Of a DNA stretch of 64,000 bases, positions 43,252 through 51,930 are shown one piece after another. A program made the translations under genes and the position numbers. The DNA is taken from positions 930,001-994,000 of the forward strand of contig NZ_CP071130.1 in the NCBI RefSeq assembly GCF_017220215.1. The letters are read 5' to 3'. The notes under the pieces are model-generated. The model saw only the letters and a list, made by a program, of their open reading frames with translations. It made no database searches and was not told the origin of the DNA. The first letter of the stretch is position 1, and the number at the start of each line of letters is the position of its first letter. Source of the DNA: Caballeronia sp. M1242 (GTDB lineage Bacteria; Pseudomonadota; Gammaproteobacteria; Burkholderiales; Burkholderiaceae).

Positions 43252-44571
43252 ATGAATCGCGAACCATCCCTGCGTCATCCGCTGCTCGACCGCCTCGCCG
43301 AAGCGCGCCGCGTCACGGACGAACTCTTCGATATCGTCAAGCGCGAGCATCTGTACGACCGGCCGATCGCCGAGCGGCACCGTATCGTGTTCTATATCGG
43401 CCATCTCGAGGCGTTCGACCGCAATCTCTTCGACCAGCGCCTCTTCCATCTGCCGAACGCCCAGCCTGCCTACGACCAGCTCTTCGCGTTCGGCATCGAT
43501 CCGGTGGATGGCGGCCTGCCGACCGACGAGCCCGGCGACTGGCCCTCGCTCGACGAAGTGCACGCGTACCGTGCGCGAGTGCGCGCGGACATCGACGCGC
43601 GCTTCGATCCCATCACGCTCGTCGCGCAACCCGTTTCCACCGACGACTCGCCCGCGAAGCTGCTGGAAGTCGCGATCGAGCATCGGCTCATGCACGCGGA
43701 AACGCTCGCGTACATGTTGCACCAATTACCGGTCGACAGGAAAAAAGCACCGGCCGATGCCGCGTCCGAGCGCACGTCGGACCGCGTCCTTTCGCATGAG
43801 ACCGTGCACGTGCCGGCCGGCAGCGTGACGCTCGGTCTCTCGCGCGAAAGCCAGCGCTTCGGCTGGGACAACGAATTCGGCGAAATGCGCGTGGACGTGC
43901 CTGCATTCGAGATCGACCGCTATATGGTGACGAACGGCGACTATCTGCGCTTCATCGACGCGGGCGGCTACTGGAACCGCGAACTATGGAACGACGCCGA
44001 CTGGGCGTGGAAAGAGGCGCAGCGCATCGCGCATCCGGCGTTCTGGGTGCGCGGCGACGAAGGCGCCGACAGCCAGCGCCGAACCGACTCGGGCTGGAAG
44101 CTGCGCACGATGTTCGAAGAGATCGCGCTGCCGCTCGACTGGCCCGTCTACGTGAGTTATGCCGAAGCGAATGCCTATGCTCGCTGGGTGGGCAAGCGCC
44201 TGCCGACAGAAGCGGAGTGGCAGCGCGCGGCCATCGGCGCGCCGCACGTCGCGGAAGGCAACTTCGACTTCCGCCGCTGGGACCCGACGCCCGTGCAGGC
44301 GCATCCGGACAACCGCAGCGACTTCGGCGTGGAAGGGCAATACGGCAACGGCTGGGAGTGGACATCGACGACCTTCGGCCCGCTCAAAGGCTTCGAGCCG
44401 TTTCCGTTCTATCTCGGCTATTCCGCCAACTTCTTCGACGGCAAGCACTTCGTCATCAAGGGCGGCTCTCCCCGAACGGCCGCATGCATGCTGCGCCCGA
44501 GCTTTCGCAACTGGTTTCAGGGGCACTATCAATATGTCTATGCAGGCTTTCGCTGCGTGAACGCCCGCTGA
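43252..44571 (+). CDS. egtB: EgtB-like sulfoxide synthase (DinB + FGE-sulfatase domains)
   Basis: The product has 439 residues. The N-terminal DinB-like domain keeps the three-His iron site: His51 (IGHLEAFD), and His144 and His148 in H-x3-H-x-E. The C-terminal FGE/SUMF1 domain (WDNEFGEMRVDVPAFEIDRY, KRLPTEAEW, NGWEWTSTTF, YVYAGFRCV) follows. EgtB joins a thiol to trimethylhistidine in ergothioneine synthesis. The expected methyltransferase partner egtD is not in the neighbourhood, so the substrate could differ. Confidence 0.85.
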   Translation: MNREPSLRHPLLDRLAEARRVTDELFDIVKREHLYDRPIAERHRIVFYIGHLEAFDRNLFDQRLFHLPNAQPAYDQLFAFGIDPVDGGLPTDEPGDWPSLDEVHAYRARVRADIDARFDPITLVAQPVSTDDSPAKLLEVAIEHRLMHAETLAYMLHQLPVDRKKAPADAASERTSDRVLSHETVHVPAGSVTLGLSRESQRFGWDNEFGEMRVDVPAFEIDRYMVTNGDYLRFIDAGGYWNRELWNDADWAWKEAQRIAHPAFWVRGDEGADSQRRTDSGWKLRTMFEEIALPLDWPVYVSYAEANAYARWVGKRLPTEAEWQRAAIGAPHVAEGNFDFRRWDPTPVQAHPDNRSDFGVEGQYGNGWEWTSTTFGPLKGFEPFPFYLGYSANFFDGKHFVIKGGSPRTAACMLRPSFRNWFQGHYQYVYAGFRCVNAR

Positions 44572-44577
44572 CCTCAA

Positions 44578-44630
44578 CGGGTAAGCGCAGAACATTCGTT
44601 CGTTGAACGTATCGTTCCACCGCTTACCCG
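44578..44630. repeat. Inverted repeat after the egtB-like gene
   Basis: Ten-base perfect arms CGGGTAAGCG (44578-44587) and CGCTTACCCG (44621-44630) enclose 33 nt. The inner part contains TTCGTTCGTTGAACG, which can form a smaller stem. It begins 7 nt after the egtB stop, so it may stabilise or end the message, although no T tract follows. Confidence 0.6.
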
Positions 44631-44853
44631 CTCCATTGACCGACAACGACGATGCTACCCGTCGATTCGTGCGACGAATGAAGCGCTTCCCGCGGCCACG
44701 CAGTGAGTGCATTTCCATTTTCGATGGTCTACCATCGGCAGGACGAACGACGAGCGAGTGCATGACTGCAACGATGTGACGTGCTTCACCGCGTGCATCG
44801 CAAGTCAGACGACTGCACTACGCTCGACGCGACCACATCACCGAGGGTAGCCG

Positions 44854-46131
44854 ATGCGAATTGCATTCATCGTCGACAAGTTGCCGGTTCCTTCCGAAAC
44901 GTTCGTTCTCCGTCAGATGCAGGGCTTCGCCGAGCGCGGTCACGAGGTGTTCGTGCTGGCGGCGAAGTACGACGACTCCGCGGTGGATCCCACGCGCGGC
45001 CATGTGGAGTTGCGTGTATTTCGACAAGACGTCAGCATGCTGCGTCACTCGGTGTCGTGCGCGAAACTCGGCGCGCTAGCTTGCATCGACGACAAGCGGC
45101 GCAAGCGGCTGTCCGTCGCCCTGCGCGCGGCGGCGACCGGATGTCGTTCGGCGTTCATCGATATCGTTTCGGGCGGCGACACGGCGGGCATCGACTTCGA
45201 CGTGGTGATCGCGCACTTCGGGCCGATCGGCGTGCGCGCGATGTATTTGCAGGAAGCCGGGCTGTTGACCGGGCCCATCGTCACCGTCTTTCATGGTTCG
45301 GACATGAGCGAACAGGCCGTGATCGAACGATGGCTGCCGCATTATCGACGCCTCTTTCGCCTGAGCCCGCTGCTGCTGCCGATCAGTAATCTGTGGCGGA
45401 ACCGGCTCATCGAATGGGGCGCGCCCGAATCGAGAACCAAGGTTCACCATGTGGGCGTGGAAACGCACCGGCTGACGCCACAGGCGAGCAACCGGCCTTT
45501 GCATCGCCCGCTGAAGGTGCTGAGCGTGGCCCGATTCACCGAGAAGAAGGGACTCGCGTACGCGATCGAAGGCGTGCGCAGTTGCCGGCATCCGGTGCAG
45601 CTGAATCTCATCGGCTTCGGGCCGCTCGAAGACACGCTGCGCCGCGCGGCGTCGTCCAGTACGAACGAGATCAACTTTCTCGGCAAGTGCCCGCACGAGC
45701 GCGTGTTCGAAGAGCTGAAGAGCGCCGACGTGTTCCTGCTGCCCTCGGTCGTGGCGAGCAACGGCGATATGGAAGGCATTCCGGTCTCGATCATGGAAGC
45801 GATGGCAACCGGCGTGCTGGTCGTCGCGACGCGGCATAGCGGCATACCGGAACTCGTGACGCACGGCGTGACCGGCCTGCTCGTGGAGGAGCGCTCCGCA
45901 AGCGGCATTGCCGAGGCGCTTTCCGCAATCGTCGAAGGGAAAGTCGATGTGGAGGCGATCCGCACGAACGCCCGTCGCAAAGTGGAGAACGAGTTCAACG
46001 GCCAAGCGCTCGATGCGGATCTGGAAAGACTGCTTGTCCGGACGCTCGGATACGCGACTCCCGCCAATGGACAAGACCGCGAATATCACGGCGACGAGGT
46101 GGCGGTTGGTTGCAACCGTCCGCCCACCTAG
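44854..46131 (+). CDS. Glycosyltransferase, GT4 family (WcaL/exopolysaccharide type)
   Basis: The product has 425 residues from ATG 44854, with GAGGG upstream. It has a GT-B fold: N-terminal domain starting MRIAFIVDKLPVPSETFVLRQ and C-terminal nucleotide-sugar-binding domain with VLSVARFTEKKGLAYAIEG and the E-x7-E motif region EGIPVSIMEAMATG. The pattern resembles colanic-acid WcaL-like transferases. It is 142 nt upstream of the TupA-like gene, on the same strand; the pair may act on a surface glycan. Confidence 0.88.
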   Translation: MRIAFIVDKLPVPSETFVLRQMQGFAERGHEVFVLAAKYDDSAVDPTRGHVELRVFRQDVSMLRHSVSCAKLGALACIDDKRRKRLSVALRAAATGCRSAFIDIVSGGDTAGIDFDVVIAHFGPIGVRAMYLQEAGLLTGPIVTVFHGSDMSEQAVIERWLPHYRRLFRLSPLLLPISNLWRNRLIEWGAPESRTKVHHVGVETHRLTPQASNRPLHRPLKVLSVARFTEKKGLAYAIEGVRSCRHPVQLNLIGFGPLEDTLRRAASSSTNEINFLGKCPHERVFEELKSADVFLLPSVVASNGDMEGIPVSIMEAMATGVLVVATRHSGIPELVTHGVTGLLVEERSASGIAEALSAIVEGKVDVEAIRTNARRKVENEFNGQALDADLERLLVRTLGYATPANGQDREYHGDEVAVGCNRPPT

Positions 46132-46273
46132 CGCCTGCATGCTCGTTTGACCGTTCGGGCGTCGGGCTCCCCTGTCGAGCTACGTCGCGTCCACAATCCG
46201 CAGCTTGTCATCGCGCGTTTCGAACCGGACTCAGCGAGCGTCCGGAGCGACCGCTGATGATGGAGGCAAACGA

Positions 46274-47134
46274 ATGACCGCCAGACAAATGCTCATCCAC
46301 GGTCTCAAGTATTGCTTGCCCGACAAGGTGTTGTTGAGCCTCTATCATCGTCGCAGGATCGGCCGGTTTCCGAATCTGCGCCATCCGGCCACGTTCAACG
46401 AGAAGGTTCTGCAGCGGTGCCTCGCGCCGGACCCGCGCTATGCCGATCTTTCCGACAAGCTGAAGGTTCGCGCCTATGTGGCGGACAAGATCGGCGACAA
46501 GTATCTGATTCCGTTGATCGCTGCGCCGTCCTCCTTCACGCGGCGCGACTTCGACGCGCTTCCTTCCGCCTTCGTAATGAAAGCGAATCACGGTTGCGGG
46601 TTCGTGAAGCTCGTCCGCGACAAGCGCGAGACTTCGTTCGAGACGTTGAACGAGCTGGCGCAGCGCTGGTTATCGACGAACTTCTTCACGGTGGCGAGGG
46701 AGCGGCATTATCAGGCTATCGAACGACGCATCCTGTTCGAGAGGCTCCTTCTGGGCCCGGACAACAAGGTGCCGCCCGATATCAAGATCCATGTCTTCAA
46801 CAGAAACGCCGACAATCCGCAGATTTTCATTCTCGTCATTTCGGATCGCTTCGAGGGGCATCCACGCGGGGATATCTACGACGCGCATTGGAACCGGCTC
46901 GACATCAAGATGGGGCATTACGCGCGCAGCGACAAACCCGCTCCGCGTCCAGACAACCTCGACGAAATACTATGGGTAGCGCGCACCTTGGCGAGCGATT
47001 TCGACTTCGTGCGCGTGGACCTCTATAACGTCGAGAATCATATTTATTTCGGTGAACTGACGTTCACGCCGGGCGCGGGTCTTTTCCCCTTGACGCCCGA
47101 TAGCGTCGATTACGAGTGGGGCAGCCTGATGTAA
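46274..47134 (+). CDS. TupA-like ATP-grasp amidoligase
   Basis: The product has 286 residues from ATG 46274, with a GGAGG site just ahead; a longer frame to 46205 lacks one. The ATP-grasp features typical of the TupA group are visible: RHPATFNEKVLQRCLA, then VMKANHGCGFVKLVRD, IERRILFERLLL and GELTFTPGAGLFPL. Members are found in polysaccharide clusters and are thought to attach amino acids to glycans. The role here is inferred from the neighbouring glycosyltransferase. Confidence 0.85.
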   Translation: MTARQMLIHGLKYCLPDKVLLSLYHRRRIGRFPNLRHPATFNEKVLQRCLAPDPRYADLSDKLKVRAYVADKIGDKYLIPLIAAPSSFTRRDFDALPSAFVMKANHGCGFVKLVRDKRETSFETLNELAQRWLSTNFFTVARERHYQAIERRILFERLLLGPDNKVPPDIKIHVFNRNADNPQIFILVISDRFEGHPRGDIYDAHWNRLDIKMGHYARSDKPAPRPDNLDEILWVARTLASDFDFVRVDLYNVENHIYFGELTFTPGAGLFPLTPDSVDYEWGSLM

Positions 47135-47693
47135 GCGGGATTCAGCCACACCGCCTAGCGCTCACGTCGGGCGGCGACCTCAGGGTCTTCGAGAAAAGCC
47201 GCGCACGCTTCTCGACGCGGCAGTGCGCATGATCGAATTCACATGCGACGCCTTAAGACCGTCCAACCACGACGAGCCCATTAACCGGCGACTCGAGCAG
47301 GCAAGTAATTAGTTCCGCCTAGGGTCGATCAGGATGAAATAAGACCCGACGCGCATGGTTCGGGCACATTAACGAGATGGTACACTGCCGCCGCCGTGGA
47401 GGCCGATGCGCGTCATCGGGTGGTGACGCGGAGACGCTTGTCCAGCTTACGTTCAACGCTCGCGCGCGAGACACGCGGAATCTCCCGTTCGCGACGCTGC
47501 ATTCGCCGAACTGACAGAAACAACAGCTAGTCTTTCCACTGGCGAAAAAAACTGCATTGAAGTAAGTTCTGGCGGGTAATAGCGACTGGACAAACGTCTG
47601 GATCAGTGCTCGCACGCTAAAGAAATCTCCCGCGAGGACGAAAACGAGATCGAGCCACCACGCGCGGTAGCTCACGCCTGCCTAACAAAAAAC
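47135..47693. other. 559-nt intergenic region upstream of the bcs operon
   Basis: No convincing gene is present. A 118-codon minus-strand frame (47319-47675) lacks a ribosome-binding site and any recognisable domain. The half near bcsD (about 47510-47693) is visibly richer in A, with a run of A residues at 47545-47551, and is where the bcs promoter should lie. I found no clear -35/-10 pair, no sigma-54 site and no riboswitch fold. Confidence 0.5.
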
Positions 47694-48149
47694 ATGGCCG
47701 CTATCTTCGATTATCTGTTGGACAGTCAAATATCCCGGCAATGGCGCGGCATGCTGGCCGCGCTCGCGGATGAGTTCGAGGCGCAAATCGGACATGGCGA
47801 GCTGCGCGAGCTGATGCATCGCGTGGGCAGCCGTTTTGCGAAGGCGCATGCGCTGCCGCCCTGCGATTCGACCTCCGCGCTCGCCGACGCGCTCAACGCG
47901 CTGTGGCGAGACACCGACTGGGGCTTCGTCGAACTGTCCGACGAGCGCGACCACCTGAGCATCGTGCATTACTGCGCGCCATTGCCGGCTTTCGGCGAGA
48001 GCGCCCTCGCGTGGACGCCGGCGTTTCTCGAAGGCGCGTATCAGCAGTGGCTCGCCGGCCTGGGCGCGCAAGGGCTCGCTGTCCGACAGGCAAGCGAATT
48101 CGGCGGCGACGCCGCCATCGAGTTCAGGCTCGCGCGCGCCGCAGCCTGA
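47694..48149 (+). CDS. bcsD: Cellulose synthase subunit D (BcsD)
   Basis: The product has 151 residues. It shows the BcsD pattern: RQWRGMLAALADEFEAQIG, then LMHRVGSRFAKAHALP and W..VELSDERDHLSIVHYCAP. BcsD forms a periplasmic octamer that guides glucan chains into ordered fibrils. It is the first gene of the operon, 123 nt upstream of bcsP. The start codon ATG 47694 has no good ribosome-binding site. Confidence 0.85.
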   Translation: MAAIFDYLLDSQISRQWRGMLAALADEFEAQIGHGELRELMHRVGSRFAKAHALPPCDSTSALADALNALWRDTDWGFVELSDERDHLSIVHYCAPLPAFGESALAWTPAFLEGAYQQWLAGLGAQGLAVRQASEFGGDAAIEFRLARAAA

Positions 48150-48272
48150 ATTCGGCATTTCGAATACCGGTGACCGCCGCCTCGACGCGGCGGCATCGAC
48201 CGCCCGGTTCGGCGGACCACAACGAGCAGTACCGGCCACGCATCACGTAAGGCACGACGAGGAAGCGGCATC

Positions 48273-48932
48273 ATGAGTACTTCGCGCGATATCCAGAAGC
48301 TGTTCGATCATTTCGGCGGCAATGCAGGCGATTACCAGGAAATTGGCCGGGAGAACGAGGCGCAGTCGGCGCGCACCCGCTGGCCGTTGCTCGCGACGCT
48401 CGACTTCGCGCAGCCCGCCATCCCCGACATCGCGCCGCGTCGCGAGGCGCCGATGCCTTCGAGCGAGCCGTCCGACGCGCAACCCACGGGCATGCCGATC
48501 AATCGCGGCAAGCGCCAGCTCTTCATGCGCGCGCATCGCCGCGCGATTCCGCCGGTCAATCCGCCCGCCGCAGAATTGCTGAGCGCGTCGCGCTTTTCGG
48601 CGATGGGCGATTCGGCGTCGCAAGAGACCGAAACGATTCCGCATTCGCCCGTTGCCGCCGCTCCCGCCGCTGCATCGGTTTCGCCGGTCGCCAACGCGGC
48701 CGCAGCGCCGAAGCCGGAACCGGCGCGCCGCGCCCCCGCACAAGTGCCTGAAAGCGCCACGAGCGCGCCTGCGCCCCAGTCCATCCTCGGCAAGCTCTTC
48801 AAGCCGCAAGCGCAGCCGGCGACGACCGCACCCGCGGATTCACTCAACGTCCTGTTCGAACGTCTGCGGCACGCCGGCCGCCCGGAGAGCGAACCCACGA
48901 ATACGCGCGCCGGCCGCCTTCCCCGCTTATGA
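48273..48932 (+). CDS. bcsP: BcsP-like cellulose biosynthesis protein (Pro/Ala-rich)
   Basis: The product has 219 residues from ATG 48273, with GAGGAAG upstream. It begins DIQKLFDHFGGNAGDYQEI, similar to the short BcsR/YhjR motif, followed by a long Ala/Pro-rich, probably disordered stretch (about 55-190) and SILGKLFKP. BcsP is a poorly known accessory protein of beta- and gammaproteobacterial cellulose operons, thought to help BcsQ and BcsA. Its end overlaps the bcsQ start (ATGA). Confidence 0.78.
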   Translation: MSTSRDIQKLFDHFGGNAGDYQEIGRENEAQSARTRWPLLATLDFAQPAIPDIAPRREAPMPSSEPSDAQPTGMPINRGKRQLFMRAHRRAIPPVNPPAAELLSASRFSAMGDSASQETETIPHSPVAAAPAAASVSPVANAAAAPKPEPARRAPAQVPESATSAPAPQSILGKLFKPQAQPATTAPADSLNVLFERLRHAGRPESEPTNTRAGRLPRL

Positions 48933-49717
48933 GAGTCATCACGGTAGTTTCCGCGAAAGGCGGCGTCGGCAAGACGACGCTCGCCGCCAATCTGGCCTCG
49001 GTGCTGGCCGCGCGCAACCGCCGCGTGATCGTGCTCGATCTCGATCCGCAGAACGCGCTGCGCCTGCATTTCGGCATTCCGCTCGACAGCATCGACGGCA
49101 TCTCGCGCGCGACGCTGAGCCGCGAGCCGTGGCAGTCGGTGATGTTCGACGGCGTCGATGGCGTCACCGTGCTGCCCTACGGCGCCGTGACCGAGGACGA
49201 CCGCCGCCGCTTCGAGGCGCTCGTCGACAGCGATCCGTCGTGGCTCGCGCGCTCGCTCGACGCGCTCGCGCTGGATGCGAACGACATCGTGATCGTCGAC
49301 ACGCCGCCGGGCTCGTCCGTCTACACGCGCACCGCGCTGACGGCCGCGAACTTCGCGCTGAACGTGGTATTGGCCGACGCCGCCTCTTACGCCGCGATTC
49401 CCGGCATGGAGCGCATGGTCGATGCCTACGCCGCGCCGCGACAGGACTTCGCGGGCCAGGGCTACGTCGTCAATCAGGTCGATCAGTCGCGCCAGTTGAG
49501 CAAGGACGTGCTCAAGGTGCTGCGCAACATGCTAGGCGCGAAGCTGTTCCCGGGCGTGATCCATCAGGACGAAGGCGTCTCCGAAGCGCTCGCGTGCGAC
49601 ACTACGCTCATTCACTACGATCCGCTCGCGCAAGCCGCCGCCGATCTGCGCGCGTGCGGCGACTGGCTGCTCGCCGCCATCGATGCGATGGCCGCTTCGT
49701 CGAGGAAGCTCGCATGA
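48929..49717 (+). CDS. bcsQ: BcsQ, MinD/ParA-like ATPase of cellulose synthesis
   Basis: The product has 262 residues. It starts MRVITVVSAKGGVGKTTLAANLAS with an intact deviant Walker A, and has VIVLDLDPQNALRLHFG and IVIVDTPPGSS. BcsQ helps place the cellulose machine at the cell pole. Its start overlaps bcsP and its stop overlaps the bcsA start, so the three are translationally coupled. Confidence 0.93.
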   Translation: MRVITVVSAKGGVGKTTLAANLASVLAARNRRVIVLDLDPQNALRLHFGIPLDSIDGISRATLSREPWQSVMFDGVDGVTVLPYGAVTEDDRRRFEALVDSDPSWLARSLDALALDANDIVIVDTPPGSSVYTRTALTAANFALNVVLADAASYAAIPGMERMVDAYAAPRQDFAGQGYVVNQVDQSRQLSKDVLKVLRNMLGAKLFPGVIHQDEGVSEALACDTTLIHYDPLAQAAADLRACGDWLLAAIDAMAASSRKLA

Positions 49718-51930
49718 GTTCGGCCAAGATCCCGTCGCCCGAGACGGAGGTCAGCGTCGCGACCTCACGCCTCGAACGTTTCGTCGATGCAAGCATCTGG
49801 GGCAGCCGCATCGTCGTCGTTCTCCTCACGATGTTCGCCGCGTTCGCGCTGTACTTCGTCGTCACGGTGCCGCTCGCGTTCGGCCAGCAGCTTGCGTTCG
49901 CGAGCATCTGCTTCGTCTGCGCGCTCGGATTCCGGCGTCTGCAAGGACAATACGCGACGCTCGTGATGATCATGCTGTCCATCGTCGCGTCGGGCCGCTA
50001 CATGTTCTGGCGGCTCACCGAAACCACATACTGGGAACGCCCGCTCGACGCCGCGTGGGGCCTTTTGCTCGTCGCGGCCGAAGTCTACGCGGCGCTCGTG
50101 CTGCTGCTCGGCTACTTCCAGACCGCGTGGCCGCTCAAGCGCAAGCCGCTGCCGCTGCCCGCTGACCGCAGCCAGTGGCCGACCGTCGACGTCTTCATTC
50201 CGACCTACAACGAGCCGCTCTCGGTCGTGAAGCCGACCATCTACGCCGCGCTCGCGCTCGACTATCCGACCGACAAGCTCGCCATTCACGTGCTAGACGA
50301 CGGCCGCCGTCCCGAATTCAAGACGTTCTGCGAGGAAGTCGGCGTCAACTGGACGATCCGCACGCATAACCGCCACGCGAAGGCGGGCAACATTAACGAG
50401 GCGCTGAAGGTCACGACGGGCGAATACCTCGCGATCTTCGACTGCGATCACATTCCGACGCGCTCGTTCCTGCAGGTCTGCCTCGGCTGGTTCCTGCGCG
50501 ACAAGCTGCTTTCGATGCTGCAGACGCCGCACCATTTCTTTTCGCCCGATCCGTTCGAGCGCAATCTCGGCACGTTCCGCAAGGTGCCGAACGAAGGCGA
50601 ACTGTTCTACGGCCTCGTGCAGGACGGCAACGACCTTTGGAACGCGACGTTCTTCTGCGGCTCGTGCGCGGTGTTGCGCCGCACGATGGTCGAAGAGATC
50701 GGCGGCATCGCGGTCGAAACCGTCACGGAAGACGCGCATACGGCGCTCAAGCTGCATCGGCTCGGCTATACGACCGCGTATCTCGCGATTCCGCAGGCGG
50801 CGGGTCTCGCGACCGAAAGCCTGTCGAGCCATATCGGGCAGCGCATTCGCTGGGCGCGCGGCATGACGCAGATTTTCCGCATCGACAATCCGCTCACCGG
50901 CAAGGGACTGAAGATCGGCCAGCGGCTTTGTTATCTCAACGGCATGCTGCACTTCTTCTATGGCGTGCCGCGTCTCGTGTTTCTCACCGCGCCGCTCTCG
51001 TATCTCTTCTTCGGCGCGCACGTGATCGAAGCGGCGGCGAGCACCATCGCCATCTTCGCGCTGCCGCACATGATGCACGCGAGCATCACCAATTCGCGCA
51101 TGCAGCGCAGCTTCCGCCATTCGTTCTGGGCCGAAGTGTACGAGTCGGTGCTCGCGTCGTACATCACCGCGCCGACGCTGCTCGCGGTCATCAACCCGAA
51201 GCTCGGTAAGTTCAACGTGACGGCCAAAGGCGGCCAGATCGCGAAGGACTACTTCGACTGGACCATCTCGCGGCCGTATCTGTTCCTGCTGCTCTTGAAC
51301 CTGCTCGGCTTCGTCGCGGGCATCGTGCATATCGGCATGAACTGGCACGTGCGCAGCGAAGTGAACACGACGCTGCTCAACCTGTGCTGGACGGTCTACA
51401 ACATGCTGATTCTCGGCGCGTCGGTGGCGGCGGCGAGCGAGCGCAAGCAGGTGCGCGCGACGCATCGCGTGTCGATGAAGATGCCCGTCATGCTCAAGTT
51501 CTCGACCGGGCGCACGCTCGCCTGCGAGACCATCGACTATTCGGAAGGCGGCGTGGGCGTCGCGCTGCCGGGCAAGATCGCCGTGCCGATGCACGAGCGC
51601 GTCACCGTCTCGCTCTTTCGCGGCGACGAGGAATACGCGTTCCCCGCGACCGTCGGCTATACCGAGCCGGGCCGCGTCGGCCTGCGCTTCTCCGAGCTCA
51701 CGCGCGAGCAGGAATACGACTTCGTGAAGACGACGTTCGCGCGCGCCGATGCCTGGACCGGCTGGTCCGAAGGACGCCGCCCGGATACGCCGCTGCGCGG
51801 GCTGTCGCACGTGCTGCTGGTCGGCACGCGCGGCATCGCGGGATTGTTCGAGCATTTGTACAGTGACCTTCGTACCTGGATGAACAAGCGCCCGGTCGAT
51901 GTGAACAAGCTGAAAACCAAAGACCGATAA
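49714..51930 (+). CDS. bcsA: Cellulose synthase catalytic subunit with PilZ domain (BcsA)
   Basis: The product has 738 residues from ATG 49714, which overlaps the bcsQ stop; the longer frame starting at 48652 is a shadow of bcsP/bcsQ. It is a family 2 glycosyltransferase: Asp195-Asp196 (LDDGRR), Asp243-x-Asp245 (FDCDH), Thr338-Glu-Asp340 and the Gln376-x-x-Arg-Trp380 motif (QRIRW). Several membrane helices surround this core. The C-terminal PilZ domain has R577-x3-R581 and D608-x-S-x2-G613, so c-di-GMP activation is expected. It builds beta-1,4-glucan from UDP-glucose and moves it across the inner membrane. Confidence 0.97.
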   Translation: MSSAKIPSPETEVSVATSRLERFVDASIWGSRIVVVLLTMFAAFALYFVVTVPLAFGQQLAFASICFVCALGFRRLQGQYATLVMIMLSIVASGRYMFWRLTETTYWERPLDAAWGLLLVAAEVYAALVLLLGYFQTAWPLKRKPLPLPADRSQWPTVDVFIPTYNEPLSVVKPTIYAALALDYPTDKLAIHVLDDGRRPEFKTFCEEVGVNWTIRTHNRHAKAGNINEALKVTTGEYLAIFDCDHIPTRSFLQVCLGWFLRDKLLSMLQTPHHFFSPDPFERNLGTFRKVPNEGELFYGLVQDGNDLWNATFFCGSCAVLRRTMVEEIGGIAVETVTEDAHTALKLHRLGYTTAYLAIPQAAGLATESLSSHIGQRIRWARGMTQIFRIDNPLTGKGLKIGQRLCYLNGMLHFFYGVPRLVFLTAPLSYLFFGAHVIEAAASTIAIFALPHMMHASITNSRMQRSFRHSFWAEVYESVLASYITAPTLLAVINPKLGKFNVTAKGGQIAKDYFDWTISRPYLFLLLLNLLGFVAGIVHIGMNWHVRSEVNTTLLNLCWTVYNMLILGASVAAASERKQVRATHRVSMKMPVMLKFSTGRTLACETIDYSEGGVGVALPGKIAVPMHERVTVSLFRGDEEYAFPATVGYTEPGRVGLRFSELTREQEYDFVKTTFARADAWTGWSEGRRPDTPLRGLSHVLLVGTRGIAGLFEHLYSDLRTWMNKRPVDVNKLKTKDR

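Noticed and set aside
44578..44630. Possible terminator after the egtB-like gene
   Set aside because: The arms are perfect but 33 nt apart and no T tract follows, so it is listed only as an inverted repeat.
47319..47675. A 118-codon minus-strand frame upstream of bcsD
   Set aside because: It has no ribosome-binding site, its composition differs from neighbouring genes, and it has no recognisable motif.
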